Shown: positions 26,217-35,693 of the stretch, piece after piece
Layout of the letters: each line of letters starts with the position of its first letter
How positions within the stretch are numbered: position 1 is the stretch's first letter
DNA from: an uncultured Synechococcaceae cyanobacterium
Lineage (GTDB): Bacteria > Cyanobacteriota > Cyanobacteriia > PCC-6307 > Cyanobiaceae
DNA: 45,852 nucleotides
Reading direction: 5' to 3'
NCBI GenBank assembly: GCA_902578445.1
Contig: CACHDC010000009.1
Span: 1 to 45,852, forward strand
The notes under the pieces: model-generated
Databases searched by the model: none
Told to the model about the DNA's origin: nothing
Seen by the model: only the letters and a program-made list of their open reading frames with translations
Program-made: the position numbers and the translations under genes

Positions 26217-27391
26217 ATAAAAAGATATTTATAAGTACTGGAGAAGTCTCTGGTGATTTGCACGGAAGTTTATTATCAAAAGCATTATTAGATGAAGCTA
26301 AAAAAAAATCTATAGATTTAGAAATTTGCGGATTAGGTGGGGAAAGGATGAAGAAAGAAGGTGTAAAAATTCTCCAAGATACTACATCAATTAGTGCAAT
26401 TGGAATTTGGGAGGCTTTACCTCTTATTCTTCCAACAATAAGAATTCAAAAAAGGTTCTATAAATTACTAAAAAAATATCCACCAGATTGTTTAGTTTTG
26501 ATTGACTATATGGGTCCTAATATAAAAATAGGTACTAAATTAAAAAGATCGAAGACTAAAATTCCAATTTTTTACTATATTGCTCCTCAAGAGTGGGCTT
26601 GGAGGGTTGGGAATAATACTACAACTAATCTAATAAAATTTTCTGATAAAATTTTTGCGATTTTCAAGAAAGAAGCAGCCTTTTATAAAAAGAGGGGTGG
26701 AAATGTTTTGTGGGTTGGACATCCAATGATTGATTTGACAAAAAAACTTCCTCTCAAGAAGGATGCCAGGTCTATTCTTAACCTTCGTTCTAATCAAAAC
26801 ATCCTACTTTTGATGCCTGCATCAAGACCTCAGGAATTACGATATGTATTACCTACTTTTATGAAAGCGGCTAAAAAATTACAACAAAAATATCCAAGTT
26901 TGGTTGTTTATATTCCCTCCTGTAGGAAAGCTTTTGATGAAATATTCAAAAAAGCTTTTAGTAAATATCAAGTTAAAGGACTTGTAATTTCTCAAAAAGA
27001 TAGTGCAAAATTAAAGCCTTATATTTATTCGCTCACTAAAATTGCTTTTTGTAAATCTGGGACAGTTAATATGGAATTGGCATTGTATGGAATCCCGCAG
27101 ATTGTTGGTTATAGAGTAAGTAGGATAACTGCTTTTATCGCTAAAAAAATTCTCAATTTCAAGGTAAGATTTATCTCCCCTGTAAATTTGTTAGTTAATA
27201 AATTAATAATCCCTGAGTTTGTGCAGAAAGAGTTTGATGAAAAGAAAATCTTCTATAAATCTTGTAGGATTCTTGAGGGGAAATCAGAAAAAATAAAAAT
27301 AAAAAAAGGTTATGCTTTTTTAAAAAAAGAATTAGGTGAAGAGGGCGTAGTCCAGAGAGCTGCTAAAGACATCATTAATTCTATTATTTGA
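26213..27391 (+). CDS. lpxB: Lipid-A-disaccharide synthase
   Basis: Glycosyltransferase family 19 enzyme that condenses UDP-2,3-diacylglucosamine with lipid X. The 392 residues contain the GT19 hallmarks: IFISTGEVSGDLHGSLL at the N-terminus, FYYIAPQEWAWR (about 120-131), WVGHPMID, MPASRPQELR, and the C-terminal CKSGTVNMELALYGIPQIVGYR. The start overlaps the lpxA stop by four bases, so they are translationally coupled. No lpxD or lpxK is seen inside the window. Confidence 0.96.
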   Translation: MNKKIFISTGEVSGDLHGSLLSKALLDEAKKKSIDLEICGLGGERMKKEGVKILQDTTSISAIGIWEALPLILPTIRIQKRFYKLLKKYPPDCLVLIDYMGPNIKIGTKLKRSKTKIPIFYYIAPQEWAWRVGNNTTTNLIKFSDKIFAIFKKEAAFYKKRGGNVLWVGHPMIDLTKKLPLKKDARSILNLRSNQNILLLMPASRPQELRYVLPTFMKAAKKLQQKYPSLVVYIPSCRKAFDEIFKKAFSKYQVKGLVISQKDSAKLKPYIYSLTKIAFCKSGTVNMELALYGIPQIVGYRVSRITAFIAKKILNFKVRFISPVNLLVNKLIIPEFVQKEFDEKKIFYKSCRILEGKSEKIKIKKGYAFLKKELGEEGVVQRAAKDIINSII

Positions 27392-27407
27392 ACTTTATAA
27401 TACAAAA

Positions 27408-28010
27408 ATGAAATATTTTCTTCCTCTAATAATCGCTTTTTCAATATTTATGAGCCCTGTCAATGCTTTCGCAGAGGAACTGATTCTTGCAGGAGGTTGT
27501 TTTTGGTGTTTAGAACATGATTTAGAGTCATTAAAGGGGATAAATTTTGTACAAAGTGGCTATTCAGGTGGGGATTTACAAAATCCAACCTACGAAAATC
27601 ATGAAGGACATCAAGAAGTGGTTTTGGTCGACTATGAGTCCCAATTGGTAACTTTACCCGAAATACTTAGACTCTATTTCAGAAATATTGATCCTTTGGA
27701 TGGTAAGGGTCAATTTTGTGATCGTGGAGATTCTTATAGGCCAGTTATTTTTTTTAAAGATGCAAATGAGGAAAGTGAAGCCATAAATGCAATTGTTTCG
27801 GCCTCTAACGAATTGCGTGTGCCACTAGAAAAAATATCTGTCGAACTAAAATCAAAAGGTCAATTTTGGTTGGCTGAAGAATATCATCAAGATTTTGCTG
27901 AGAGAAATGAATTAAAATATAAGTTCTATAGATTCTCATGTGGGAGAGATCAGAGGTTGGATAAATTATGGGGCGATAACGCTAGATCAACAAATCTTTG
28001 GAATGAATGA
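27408..28010 (+). CDS. msrA: Peptide methionine sulfoxide reductase MsrA, predicted exported
   Basis: Reduces methionine-S-sulfoxide in oxidised proteins. The catalytic motif is GGCFWC with Cys31 as nucleophile, followed by SGYSGGDLQNPTYENH and GHQEVVLVDY; further Cys residues (FCDRGD, FSCGRDQ) can act in resolving. Unlike cytosolic MsrA, residues 1-22 form a signal-like stretch (hydrophobic core FLPLIIAFSIFM, then VNAFA before EE), so the enzyme probably works in the periplasm or lumen. It follows lpxB by 16 bases and likely ends the lipid A transcript. Confidence 0.93.
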   Translation: MKYFLPLIIAFSIFMSPVNAFAEELILAGGCFWCLEHDLESLKGINFVQSGYSGGDLQNPTYENHEGHQEVVLVDYESQLVTLPEILRLYFRNIDPLDGKGQFCDRGDSYRPVIFFKDANEESEAINAIVSASNELRVPLEKISVELKSKGQFWLAEEYHQDFAERNELKYKFYRFSCGRDQRLDKLWGDNARSTNLWNE

Positions 28011-28021
28011 TTTAAATATAG

Positions 28022-29494
28022 TTATTTATTTTTAATCCATTGAACAAGAGTTTTAACTCCAAAACCGGTTGCACCTGATGGGTTAATTCCCTTATTCTTA
28101 TCAGTCCAACAAGTCCCAGCAATATCAATATGAGCCCATTTAATCTCCTTATCAAAGAATTCCTCTAAAAACAAAGCAGCTGTTATTGACCCACCTGCTC
28201 TAGGACCTGTATTTTTCATGTCTGCTATATGAGACTTTAAACCTTCTTTATAAGATTTTTGTAAAGGCATTTGCCATAATTCTTCTCCAGACTGGGCTGA
28301 TGCAGCTTTTAGGTCATTTGCTAGATCATCACTATTGCTCCAGAATCCAGCTACATCATTCCCTAGTGCAACAACAATAGCTCCTGTTAAAGTTGCGAGA
28401 TCTATTATTGAATCCGGTTTTAAATTTGATGCGTAAGTTAAAGCATCAGCTAATGTGAGTCTACCCTCTGCATCAGTGTTATTTATTTCAATTGTCTTAC
28501 CATTAGATGCCATAACTACATCTCCAGGATGTACTGCAGATCCATTTATCATGTTTTCGCAAGATGCCACAATAAAATGAATTTCTAATCCCTTTGGTTT
28601 TATTGCTCCAAGTGCTTTGGCTGCTCCTAAAACTGCAGCGCTTCCCCCCATATCATATTTCATCATTTCAATTTGAGATGCTCCTACTTTCAGATTGTAT
28701 CCGCCAGAATCAAAGGTTAAACCCTTCCCAACAAGCGCAATCTTTTCTTTAATATCCCCCTCTGACTTATAAGTTAGATGAATAAATTTAGGATCTAGAT
28801 CTGAACCTTTTGCTACAGCTAAATATGCACCCATTCCTAACTCTTCACAATCTTTTGCCTCTAAAATTTTTACATCCAAACCATGATCTTTAGCTATTTG
28901 AGAAGCTTGTATAGACATTTCCTGAGGCGTAAGACTATTTGGAGGGGCCGCTACAAGTCTTCTAGCTAGTTCAACACCTGCACATATTTGTGCTGTCTCT
29001 TCAAAGCTAATATTCCCAAATTTTTTTAAATTCAAAAACTCTATTTCTTTAAGAACTTTCTTTTCATCTTTTTTCTTATTGAATCTATTGTCCTTATAGG
29101 CAGATAATCTGGCTGACTCTGCTAAGTGATTTATTTCTAGTTGTGAATTTATCAATTCCCAAGGTAGTAAGATGCTGATTTTTTCATTTTTATCGGCAGT
29201 TTTCCTAACTAGATTTCCTATAGAGTTTTCTATATCACTTTTATTTAGGTCTTTTGATTTGCCAAGACCAACTATGATTAAAGTATCTAATTTTTGATCT
29301 AAAAATTCAAAGCATAAAGTTTTTCCTTTTTCTCCTTTAAATTCTTTTTGAGCAACTTTTTTTAATATTAATTTTGGGTCAATAACAAATTTTAAGTTTT
29401 CAAGTTGGCTTGCAATTTCTTCCTCAAAAACTCCAAAAATTAATGAAGCACCTTGCCATTTATCTAGATTTTTTTGGAATGTGGAAAATTGCAT
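28022..29494 (-). CDS. pepA: Leucyl aminopeptidase (M17)
   Basis: Dinuclear zinc/manganese peptidase removing N-terminal residues from peptides; forms hexamers. The 490-residue protein has a variable N-terminal domain (~1-165) and the M17 catalytic domain with [16 protein letters not shown] (metal-binding Lys and Asp), [14 protein letters not shown], and the signature [15 protein letters not shown]. Catalytic Arg is within that last motif. It converges with msrA and is followed upstream by the GIY-YIG gene 24 bases away, on the same strand. Confidence 0.96.
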   Translation of the reverse strand: MQFSTFQKNLDKWQGASLIFGVFEEEIASQLENLKFVIDPKLILKKVAQKEFKGEKGKTLCFEFLDQKLDTLIIVGLGKSKDLNKSDIENSIGNLVRKTADKNEKISILLPWELINSQLEINHLAESARLSAYKDNRFNKKKDEKKVLKEIEFLNLKKFGNISFEETAQICAGVELARRLVAAPPNSLTPQEMSIQASQIAKDHGLDVKILEAKDCEELGMGAYLAVAKGSDLDPKFIHLTYKSEGDIKEKIALVGKGLTFDSGGYNLKVGASQIEMMKYDMGGSAAVLGAAKALGAIKPKGLEIHFIVASCENMINGSAVHPGDVVMASNGKTIEINNTDAEGRLTLADALTYASNLKPDSIIDLATLTGAIVVALGNDVAGFWSNSDDLANDLKAASAQSGEELWQMPLQKSYKEGLKSHIADMKNTGPRAGGSITAALFLEEFFDKEIKWAHIDIAGTCWTDKNKGINPSGATGFGVKTLVQWIKNK

Positions 29495-29518
29495 TTTTAA
29501 AATGGATTGAATTAACTA

Positions 29519-30130
29519 TTAGTTGTTTGTGAAAGTAGTTGCCCACCTATCTCTAGTTTCTTTATTAAAAGGTGGTAACCATAAATATATCAGCTGCTGT
29601 TCTAATTTACGTCTTAATTTTACTTCTTTGGGTACATCTAAGAAGAAACGAATATCTTGGTGACTTGAGAGTTTATTATGCGCTAGGGCTTCTTTATAGT
29701 TCATGAGGTAATTTTTACAGTCATGTTCTCCCTTCCATCTTTTATTTGCTGAATTTGTTTCTCCTATATAAAGAATTATTTTAGAACTCTCCATCGAGTC
29801 AATTACAAAATACATTGCCGGACCATTATGTATATATTGATTGGTTCTCCAAAAGTTCAATGATAATGGCTGCAAGGAAAACGGATCAATTTTTCTTTCA
29901 TTGGAAATTGAATTTATAGGAAGAGTTGTTTGGTGAAAAGTTTTATTGTGAGTATCTTTTGAGATTTTGAATTGGTGATTATATATTTTATTTCTCCATT
30001 CAGTTAGGATTTCGCCTTTGATTTTTAGATTATTTGAATGTTGAAAATTAATTGATGCATTTACATTTGAACCAAATAATTCAAATTGTCTTTTTTGATT
30101 TGAAATATTATTTAAGTTGAATTTTTCCAA
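29519..30130 (-). CDS. GIY-YIG nuclease-like protein
   Basis: A 203-residue protein with a C-terminal GIY-YIG-like core: AMYFVID (105-111) replaces the first motif, LYIGET (120-125) gives the second, followed by Arg131 (KRWKGEH), Glu177 (LRRKLEQQLIYLW) and Asn189 (PPFNKE). The five conserved positions of GIY-YIG nucleases thus have counterparts, though GIY itself reads MYF. About 100 N-terminal residues are unassigned (LKIKGEILTEWRNKIYNHQ). There is no homing-endonuclease-like surrounding, so a housekeeping DNA function is more likely than a mobile one. It shares its strand and possibly its transcript with pepA. Confidence 0.7.
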   Translation of the reverse strand: MEKFNLNNISNQKRQFELFGSNVNASINFQHSNNLKIKGEILTEWRNKIYNHQFKISKDTHNKTFHQTTLPINSISNERKIDPFSLQPLSLNFWRTNQYIHNGPAMYFVIDSMESSKIILYIGETNSANKRWKGEHDCKNYLMNYKEALAHNKLSSHQDIRFFLDVPKEVKLRRKLEQQLIYLWLPPFNKETRDRWATTFTNN

Positions 30131-30427
30131 TATTTATCAAATATTTTAACTAAATTTAATTCTGAAAAAATATAAATCAAAGAATTATTTATAAACTAAA
30201 ATTTATTTATGTTCTAATCAATTTAAAAGATTCTTGTTAGCTTGTAATTGAACCCTAATCTTTCGAAGTAAAAAAATAGAAATGGGATTATTTGAGTCAG
30301 AAAAAACCTCATAAAATATTTATAAAAAAATAATTTTTAAATTTATATCTAAATTTTCATGTTTAAAAAATTTAGGTAGTATTTTCTACCTTTCAATTAT
30401 TGGTAAAATAGATTAGTTTAGAACAAC
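30131..30427. other. Intergenic region before the DUF1825 locus, with a small hairpin
   Basis: About 300 bases without a convincing gene. It is almost pure A/T. The one structure seen is a 6-bp inverted repeat AGGTAG/CTACCT (30374-30379 with 30386-30391), followed by TAAAAT near 30403, which could be the -10 of a promoter for the downstream genes. No RNA gene was recognised. Confidence 0.4.
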
Positions 30428-30571
30428 ATGAGTGCAACTCCACTTCAAATCCTTTGGTATCAGGAAGTGAAAAATACTAAAAGTTGTACCGCACCGACTT
30501 TATTATTCATGATTCAAAATTATCAAGTCAGTTATAATAATGTTTCTCAGAGATTAGAGGGAGGAATATAA
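30428..30571 (+). CDS. Candidate small ORF, 47 aa, coupled to DUF1825
   Basis: ATG at 30428 opens a frame of 47 codons ending in TAA at 30569-30571, two bases before the DUF1825 ATG. The peptide starts MSATPLQILWYQEVKNTKSC and has mixed composition rather than a low-complexity AT-biased one. Its last codons are formed by the strong Shine-Dalgarno-like GGGAGGA (30559-30565) of the next gene, so its translation could control or couple with DUF1825. No Shine-Dalgarno precedes its own start. I do not recognise it; it could be a leader peptide or a chance ORF. Confidence 0.4.
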   Translation: MSATPLQILWYQEVKNTKSCTAPTLLFMIQNYQVSYNNVSQRLEGGI

Positions 30572-30573
30572 GG

Positions 30574-30897
30574 ATGGGATTCTTCGAGTCAGACATCGTT
30601 CAAGAAGAAGCTAAAAAGCTTTTTACAGATTACCAAGAACTTATGAAACTTGGCTCTGATTATGGAAAATTTGACAGAGAAGGGAAAAAAATGTTCATAA
30701 AAAAAATGGAATCTCTTATGGATCGTTATAAGGTTTTTATGAAGAGATTTGAATTGTCTGAAGATTTTCAAGCCAAAATGACAGTAGAACAACTAAAGAC
30801 ACAGTTAAGTCAATTTGGAATTACTCCCGATCAAATGTTTGATCAGATGAATAAAACCTTAATAAGAATGAAGGATGAACTTGATAAAACTTCTTAA
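30574..30897 (+). CDS. DUF1825 family protein
   Basis: A 107-residue, highly charged, all-helical protein of the cyanobacterial DUF1825 family, recognisable from the start MGFFESDIVQEEAKKLFTDY and the FGITPDQMFDQMN segment. There is no signal or membrane helix, so it is cytoplasmic; function unknown. An unusually good ribosome binding site (GGGAGGA, 8 bases before the ATG) suggests high expression. tyrS begins 19 bases after the stop. Confidence 0.85.
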   Translation: MGFFESDIVQEEAKKLFTDYQELMKLGSDYGKFDREGKKMFIKKMESLMDRYKVFMKRFELSEDFQAKMTVEQLKTQLSQFGITPDQMFDQMNKTLIRMKDELDKTS

Positions 30898-30916
30898 ATT
30901 TAACGGTTAAAGCTTC

Positions 30917-32140
30917 ATGTCAGATAATTTAATATTGCCATCATGGCTTTCAAGAGGAATAGAAGAATATTTTCCAATTAAGGGAACAGCTCAAACTTTT
31001 TCGGAGATAATTGATCATGCGAAAAAAAATAATATAAAATTAAGGGTTAAACTCGGAATCGATCCGACTGGAACAGATATTCATCTTGGGCACAGCATAT
31101 TGTTCAAAAAACTTAGAGCATTCCAAGATAATGGACATGTTGCAGTTTTAATTATTGGGGATTTTACTGCTCAAATTGGAGATCCAACTGGAAAAAACAA
31201 AACAAGAGTGCAGTTATCGGAAAAACAAGTTAAGGATAATGCAAAAACATACTTAACCCAACTAGGAATGGGTAAACCAGCTAATGAATCTATTTTAGAT
31301 TTTGATTCAAAAGATAGAATGGAAATTAGATATAACAGTGAATGGTTAAAAGGATTAGATCTTAATTCAATAGTTGAATTGATGGGGAGTGCAACAGTTA
31401 GTCAAATGCTAGCTAAGGAGGAATTTAATAAAAGGTATACTTCACAAGTTCCAATTGCTTTGCATGAATTCTTGTATCCACTATTACAAGGGTACGATTC
31501 GGTGTTTGTTCAATCAGATATTGAGCTTGGAGGTACAGATCAGAAATTTAATATTGCAATAGGAAGAGACCTTCAAAGGCATTTTAAACAAGAACCGCAA
31601 TTTGGCGTTCTGATGCCAATTTTGACAGGTTTAGATGGAATTAAGAAGATGAGTAAATCTGAATTTAACACCGTAGGGTTGACTGATGATCCTCTTTCAA
31701 TGTATTCAAAATTAGAAAAAGTACCGGATAATATAATACCTACCTATTTTGAATTGCTTACTGAATTAGATTTAAGTTTGCTTGAAAAATCAAATCCTCG
31801 CGAATTACAGAGAAGAATGGCTTTAGAAGTTACTACTTTATTCCACGGGGCTGAGGAAGCATTAAAAGCGCAATCAAACTGTGAAAAATTATTTCTTGGA
31901 CAAAAAGAAAAAGTTGGAGAAATTCCAGGGATTTCATTAAAAGAAATAGTTTTTCCAGTTAAGTTTTTTTACTTGCTAAGTGTTCTAAAACTTTTCAAAT
32001 CAAGTAGCGAATCCAAAAGATCTATTAAAGGTGGGGGCGTGAAAATTGATAGTCAGAAAATAGTAAATCCTGATTTAGTTTTTGATTCAAAAAATGAATT
32101 AGAAGGGAAAATCTTGCAAATTGGAAAAAAAAATTATTAA
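30917..32140 (+). CDS. tyrS: Tyrosyl-tRNA synthetase
   Basis: Class I aminoacyl-tRNA synthetase charging tRNA-Tyr. The 407-residue protein has the HIGH counterpart HLGH at 56-59, KMSKS at 244-248, and the tyrosine pocket motif [16 protein letters not shown] (~203-218). The C-terminal ~60 residues form an S4 domain ([15 protein letters not shown]) that binds tRNA. Length and motifs fit bacterial TyrRS. It lies in a plus-strand series with DUF1825 upstream and pyrF 22 bases downstream. Confidence 0.97.
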   Translation: MSDNLILPSWLSRGIEEYFPIKGTAQTFSEIIDHAKKNNIKLRVKLGIDPTGTDIHLGHSILFKKLRAFQDNGHVAVLIIGDFTAQIGDPTGKNKTRVQLSEKQVKDNAKTYLTQLGMGKPANESILDFDSKDRMEIRYNSEWLKGLDLNSIVELMGSATVSQMLAKEEFNKRYTSQVPIALHEFLYPLLQGYDSVFVQSDIELGGTDQKFNIAIGRDLQRHFKQEPQFGVLMPILTGLDGIKKMSKSEFNTVGLTDDPLSMYSKLEKVPDNIIPTYFELLTELDLSLLEKSNPRELQRRMALEVTTLFHGAEEALKAQSNCEKLFLGQKEKVGEIPGISLKEIVFPVKFFYLLSVLKLFKSSSESKRSIKGGGVKIDSQKIVNPDLVFDSKNELEGKILQIGKKNY

Positions 32141-32162
32141 GAGGTTTGAAAACTAAAAATTG

Positions 32163-32891
32163 ATGAATAACAGATTGAATTCAGAAGATAAAATAATATT
32201 GGCAATAGATGGACTAGATGTGAGTCAAGCAAAATTACTTCTAGAAAAATGTCCTAATATTAAATGGGTGAAAGTTGGTTTAGAGCTTTTTGTTAGGGAA
32301 GGTCCAAGAGTTATTGAAATTTTAAAAAGTTTAAATAAAAAAATTTTTTTAGACTTAAAATTTCATGATATTCCAAATACCATGGGTGCAGCTTGTTTCC
32401 AAGTCGCAAAATTAGGGGTTGATATAATTTCTATTCATGCTTCAGCAGGTCTAAAAGCTCTTAAGGATTCGAAGAAGGCATCTTTAGAGGGGGCCGCCTC
32501 AGTTAGTGTTAAACCTCCATTTGTTGTAGGAATAACTGTTTTAACAAGCTTTTCTCTTAAAGATTTTCAAACTGATCTTGATAGAAATAATTCAATTGAA
32601 GAAAATGTATTGAGACTTGCAAAATTGTCTTTTGATGCCGGATTAGATGGATGTGTTTGTTCACCTTGGGAGGTAAAAATGTTGAGATCTATTTATAAGG
32701 ATAATTTTGAACTTATTACACCAGGCATCAGATTAAATTTTGACAATAAAGATGATCAAAATAGAATTATGACTCCCCATGAAGCTATAGATAATGGGGC
32801 TTCTAAGTTAGTCATTGGTAGATCAATATCAAAAGCTATAGATCCTAATAAAGCTCTAATAGAAATATTTAAATCTATTGATTCTGATTAA
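32163..32891 (+). CDS. pyrF: Orotidine 5'-phosphate decarboxylase
   Basis: Final step of UMP synthesis. The protein is a TIM barrel with ILAIDGLD near the N-terminus, the catalytic [12 protein letters not shown] (Lys within DxKxxDI), GVTVLTS-like GITVLTSF, and the phosphate-binding LVIGRSI near the C-terminus. I take the ATG at 32163; a TTG directly before it is in frame but less likely. The last 17 bases overlap the converging plsY, which is a longer tail overlap than the others here. Confidence 0.97.
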   Translation: MNNRLNSEDKIILAIDGLDVSQAKLLLEKCPNIKWVKVGLELFVREGPRVIEILKSLNKKIFLDLKFHDIPNTMGAACFQVAKLGVDIISIHASAGLKALKDSKKASLEGAASVSVKPPFVVGITVLTSFSLKDFQTDLDRNNSIEENVLRLAKLSFDAGLDGCVCSPWEVKMLRSIYKDNFELITPGIRLNFDNKDDQNRIMTPHEAIDNGASKLVIGRSISKAIDPNKALIEIFKSIDSD

Positions 32892-33468
32892 TTTTGGATT
32901 CTTCTCCTTTAATCAATCTTGTTATGTTTGTTCGATGTTTCCAGATTACTAATAATGCCACAATTAAACTTATGAAAAAATATGAGTGCATCAATTTACC
33001 TAGGTAAAAAAACATAAAAATAGGAAGTAAGATTGCAGCTGAAATACTGGATAAAGAAACAAATTGAGTTTTTGTTAGGACTATTAAAAAAACACCAAGA
33101 GATGCGAGTCCAACTTTCCAAGAAAGAGCTAAAAACATACCTAATCCAGTTGCAACAGCTTTACCTCCTTTACCTCCAAGCCATATTGGCCAAATATGTC
33201 CTGAAATAGCGGATATACCTGCTATAACTTCTATTAACCCTTGATCAGTGTAATATTGAGCAATTTTTACTGCAATAAGTCCTTTCCCAACGTCAATGAT
33301 AAATACAAAAAGTGCAGGCCATTTCCCAACATTTCTTAAGACATTTGTGGCACCTGTAGATCCAGAACCTATAGTTCTTAGATCTATATTCTTGAGATAT
33401 TTTCCAATTAAAAAGCCTGTTGGAAATGATCCTAAAAGATAGCTTATAAAAATTATTAAGATATTCAT
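32875..33468 (-). CDS. plsY: Acyl-phosphate:glycerol-3-phosphate acyltransferase
   Basis: Integral membrane enzyme that acylates glycerol-3-phosphate from acyl-phosphate, starting phospholipid and galactolipid synthesis. The 197 residues hold about five helices and the family motifs [15 protein letters not shown] (36-50) and the [15 protein letters not shown] loop (~96-110). It is the last gene of the run mlaE-like, DUF3119, DUF3086, plsY (only 5 bases after DUF3086), which places membrane-lipid synthesis beside lipid transport. Confidence 0.95.
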   Translation of the reverse strand: MNILIIFISYLLGSFPTGFLIGKYLKNIDLRTIGSGSTGATNVLRNVGKWPALFVFIIDVGKGLIAVKIAQYYTDQGLIEVIAGISAISGHIWPIWLGGKGGKAVATGLGMFLALSWKVGLASLGVFLIVLTKTQFVSLSSISAAILLPIFMFFYLGKLMHSYFFISLIVALLVIWKHRTNITRLIKGEESKINQNQ

Positions 33469-33473
33469 AAAGC

Positions 33474-34484
33474 TTAGTTTAGTTCAAGATCATCGTAAAT
33501 TTCATTATATGAACCAGCAAATGCAACCCATAATGGGAATTGAAGTATTGGAATTTCAACAGAGGTTTCTGCTGCATCAATGATAATAAATGGCAATTCT
33601 TCATTCGCTTCTAACCTATCAGCTCTCTCGATAACACCTTCAGGCCTTTCAAAAAGAACAATCCCACTATTAGGTCCAAAGTCATCTCTTGTGAGACCCA
33701 GTGAATCTTGAAGAATTCTTCTCCATTCACCTAATCGTTCAGGCTGCGAAGCTAAAATAAGAGTCTGAAACTGATCTCCATATAATTCTCCAAGAATAGA
33801 TATTAAACCCGCTGATAATAAGGCATTTTTTTGTCGAGATCCTCTACTTTCAATCGAACCTCTTCCTCCCATGTTAAAGAACCAATCATCCATGATTTCT
33901 ATATCTGATGAATCAAGACTCCGTCTTAATTTCCATGGTTCGGCGTAAAAGTCAGGTTGTTCTGTAAAACTTGAAAAGCAATTTTTTATAATTTCTTCAT
34001 CTGGTTTAAATGTTTCAGAAAGAGCAGGAACATTAACTACATTATTTGTGCTATTTTGTTGCTTTTTCTCATCGAGGGGAGAAGGCTTTACGATTATTGG
34101 TTGAGAAACTAATTCAAGTTTCTCTACGTTTTGTGAAAGATTCTCCAAAGCTCCAGTTAAGTAATCTTGAAAGCCTTTAACTCTTTTAGCAATATTATCT
34201 GACTGTCCTTTGAAATTTGAATCAATATCTTTTTCTATTTCATTTTTTTTTGTTTCTAACTCTTTTATTTCTTTAACTAAAGAGTCTTTTTTTGAAATAA
34301 GATCTCTAAAAATTTCATTAGAAATTTCATCAAAAGATTTAGTTGATTTGTAGTTTCTTGGTGTAATTTTTTTATTTTGAGTTGTATTTTTCTTACTATT
34401 TTGTTTGGTTTTATCATCTGAAATTGACTTATCTATTATTAATTCCTTTTCAGGATTATTGTCGGAAATTTCTGTATTGGTCAT
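33474..34484 (-). CDS. DUF3086 family protein (cyanobacterial)
   Basis: A 336-residue cytoplasmic-looking protein. The N-terminal ~50 residues are polar and Lys/Asn-rich, 52-90 are predicted coiled coil ([16 protein letters not shown]), and a globular C-terminal domain begins near 165 ([20 protein letters not shown]) and includes [20 protein letters not shown] and [19 protein letters not shown]. These fit DUF3086, of unknown function. The arrangement with an MlaE-type permease, DUF3119 and plsY suggests a role in lipid handling or envelope organisation; that is inference only. Confidence 0.82.
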   Translation of the reverse strand: MTNTEISDNNPEKELIIDKSISDDKTKQNSKKNTTQNKKITPRNYKSTKSFDEISNEIFRDLISKKDSLVKEIKELETKKNEIEKDIDSNFKGQSDNIAKRVKGFQDYLTGALENLSQNVEKLELVSQPIIVKPSPLDEKKQQNSTNNVVNVPALSETFKPDEEIIKNCFSSFTEQPDFYAEPWKLRRSLDSSDIEIMDDWFFNMGGRGSIESRGSRQKNALLSAGLISILGELYGDQFQTLILASQPERLGEWRRILQDSLGLTRDDFGPNSGIVLFERPEGVIERADRLEANEELPFIIIDAAETSVEIPILQFPLWVAFAGSYNEIYDDLELN

Positions 34485-34519
34485 TTAAATAATTTTGATG
34501 AAAAGGCAAAGTTTGAATT

Positions 34520-34936
34520 TTAAGAATTTTTAATTTCCAGGGAGTCAACTTTTTTTATGAGCTCATCTTTTAATTGCTTTGGATTAAACAAAATTGGTAA
34601 TAAATGAGGACTGGACTTTTCTCTAAAATAAAAAATACCTGGGATTATAGGGAAAAAGAATTTCCATGATATCCAGTTCTTGAATGGAAAAGTTCTAATC
34701 TCTTTCCCTAATTGTAAAACGATAAAATCATCCTTTGTTATTTTTATTCTTAAGGTGAATGACTGAAGTAATAAAAAAAAGCTAAAAGAAGCAAAAATTA
34801 TTGTTGGCAAAGAACCAATATTCAAAAATAAAAGCATAAAACTTAAAACTATTAGAATGATTGGCAACTGAAATGAGGGAGATATTATTACTGGCTCCTC
34901 TTTTTTTGATTTTGTATTAAACATAGAATCATCCAA
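34520..34936 (-). CDS. DUF3119 family membrane protein
   Basis: A 138-residue protein with two membrane helices close together (about 24-40 and 44-60), then a soluble C-terminal domain with a PH-like look (RIKITKDDFIVLQLGKEIRTF, WISWKFFFPIIPGIFYFRE, then LLPILFNPKQLKDELIKKV). This fits the cyanobacterial DUF3119 family. Its start overlaps the permease gene by 8 bases, implying coupled translation and possibly a complex with the permease. Function unknown. Confidence 0.8.
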   Translation of the reverse strand: MDDSMFNTKSKKEEPVIISPSFQLPIILIVLSFMLLFLNIGSLPTIIFASFSFFLLLQSFTLRIKITKDDFIVLQLGKEIRTFPFKNWISWKFFFPIIPGIFYFREKSSPHLLPILFNPKQLKDELIKKVDSLEIKNS

Positions 34937-35684
34937 ATAAAATTTGTGTTAGTAATACATCCATTAAAGATACAGTAACGAGAGTCATTACAACTGCACC
35001 TGTTGTACTTGTTCCAACTTCTTTTGGACCTCCTTTAGTTGTGAGTCCATACCCACAAGCAATGATTGAAATAAGTAATCCGAACACTACAGATTTTATT
35101 AACATTGAGGTTAAGTCTGTACTAGTTAAACTCACATTACCTGACCTTACGGATGTCCAAAAAACTATTGGAGGAACTTTATAAAAAATTGTGCTCCAAA
35201 TTTGTCCACTCCATAAAGCTACAGATAAAAACAAAAGACACTGTATTGGGGACATTATTACCATCGATAGCAACCTTGGGACTACCAAATATTGGACTGG
35301 TTCGGTCCTTAACATGGTTATTGCCTCAATTTGTTCTGTAACTTTCATAGTGCCCAGTTGAGCCGCATAGGCAGTTGCTACCTTACCAGTCATTAAAGTA
35401 GCAGTTAGAAGAGGAGCCATTTCTCTCGCCATGCCGACTGCTAATAAACCTCCTATTTCACTTGAAACCCCCATACTTGTAAGTTGTGATGCAACTTGAA
35501 TATTAAAAACTGTACCTGCAGCAATTCCTGTAATTAATACAATTAATAAACTGCCAGGACCTGACTCCATAAGTTGGTCAAAGAGATCATTTTTGGAAAT
35601 TTTACCCTTAAAGATAAAATTTATTGCTTGCCCGCCAATAACTAGGCTGCTTAAAAGTCTTTTGAAAAAATTAAGGTAATACAT
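34929..35684 (-). CDS. MlaE/YrbE-type ABC transporter permease (TGD1-like)
   Basis: Permease of a phospholipid/lipid ABC transporter (MlaE in bacteria, TGD1 in chloroplasts). The 251 residues have about five helices and the family motif near GLLAVGMAREMAPLLTATLM (~80-100), followed by GKVATAYAAQLGTMKVTEQI and EAITMLRTEPVQYLVVPRL. The ATPase (MlaF/TGD3) and MCE substrate-binding protein (MlaD/TGD2) are not in this window and must be encoded elsewhere if the system is complete. DUF3119 overlaps its 3' end. Confidence 0.92.
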   Translation of the reverse strand: MYYLNFFKRLLSSLVIGGQAINFIFKGKISKNDLFDQLMESGPGSLLIVLITGIAAGTVFNIQVASQLTSMGVSSEIGGLLAVGMAREMAPLLTATLMTGKVATAYAAQLGTMKVTEQIEAITMLRTEPVQYLVVPRLLSMVIMSPIQCLLFLSVALWSGQIWSTIFYKVPPIVFWTSVRSGNVSLTSTDLTSMLIKSVVFGLLISIIACGYGLTTKGGPKEVGTSTTGAVVMTLVTVSLMDVLLTQILFG

Positions 35685-35693
35685 ATCTTTATA

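Noticed and set aside
29519-30130. GIY-YIG gene as a homing endonuclease or mobile element
   Set aside because: There is no intron, flanking repeat or split gene nearby, and the surrounding genes are ordinary core genes.
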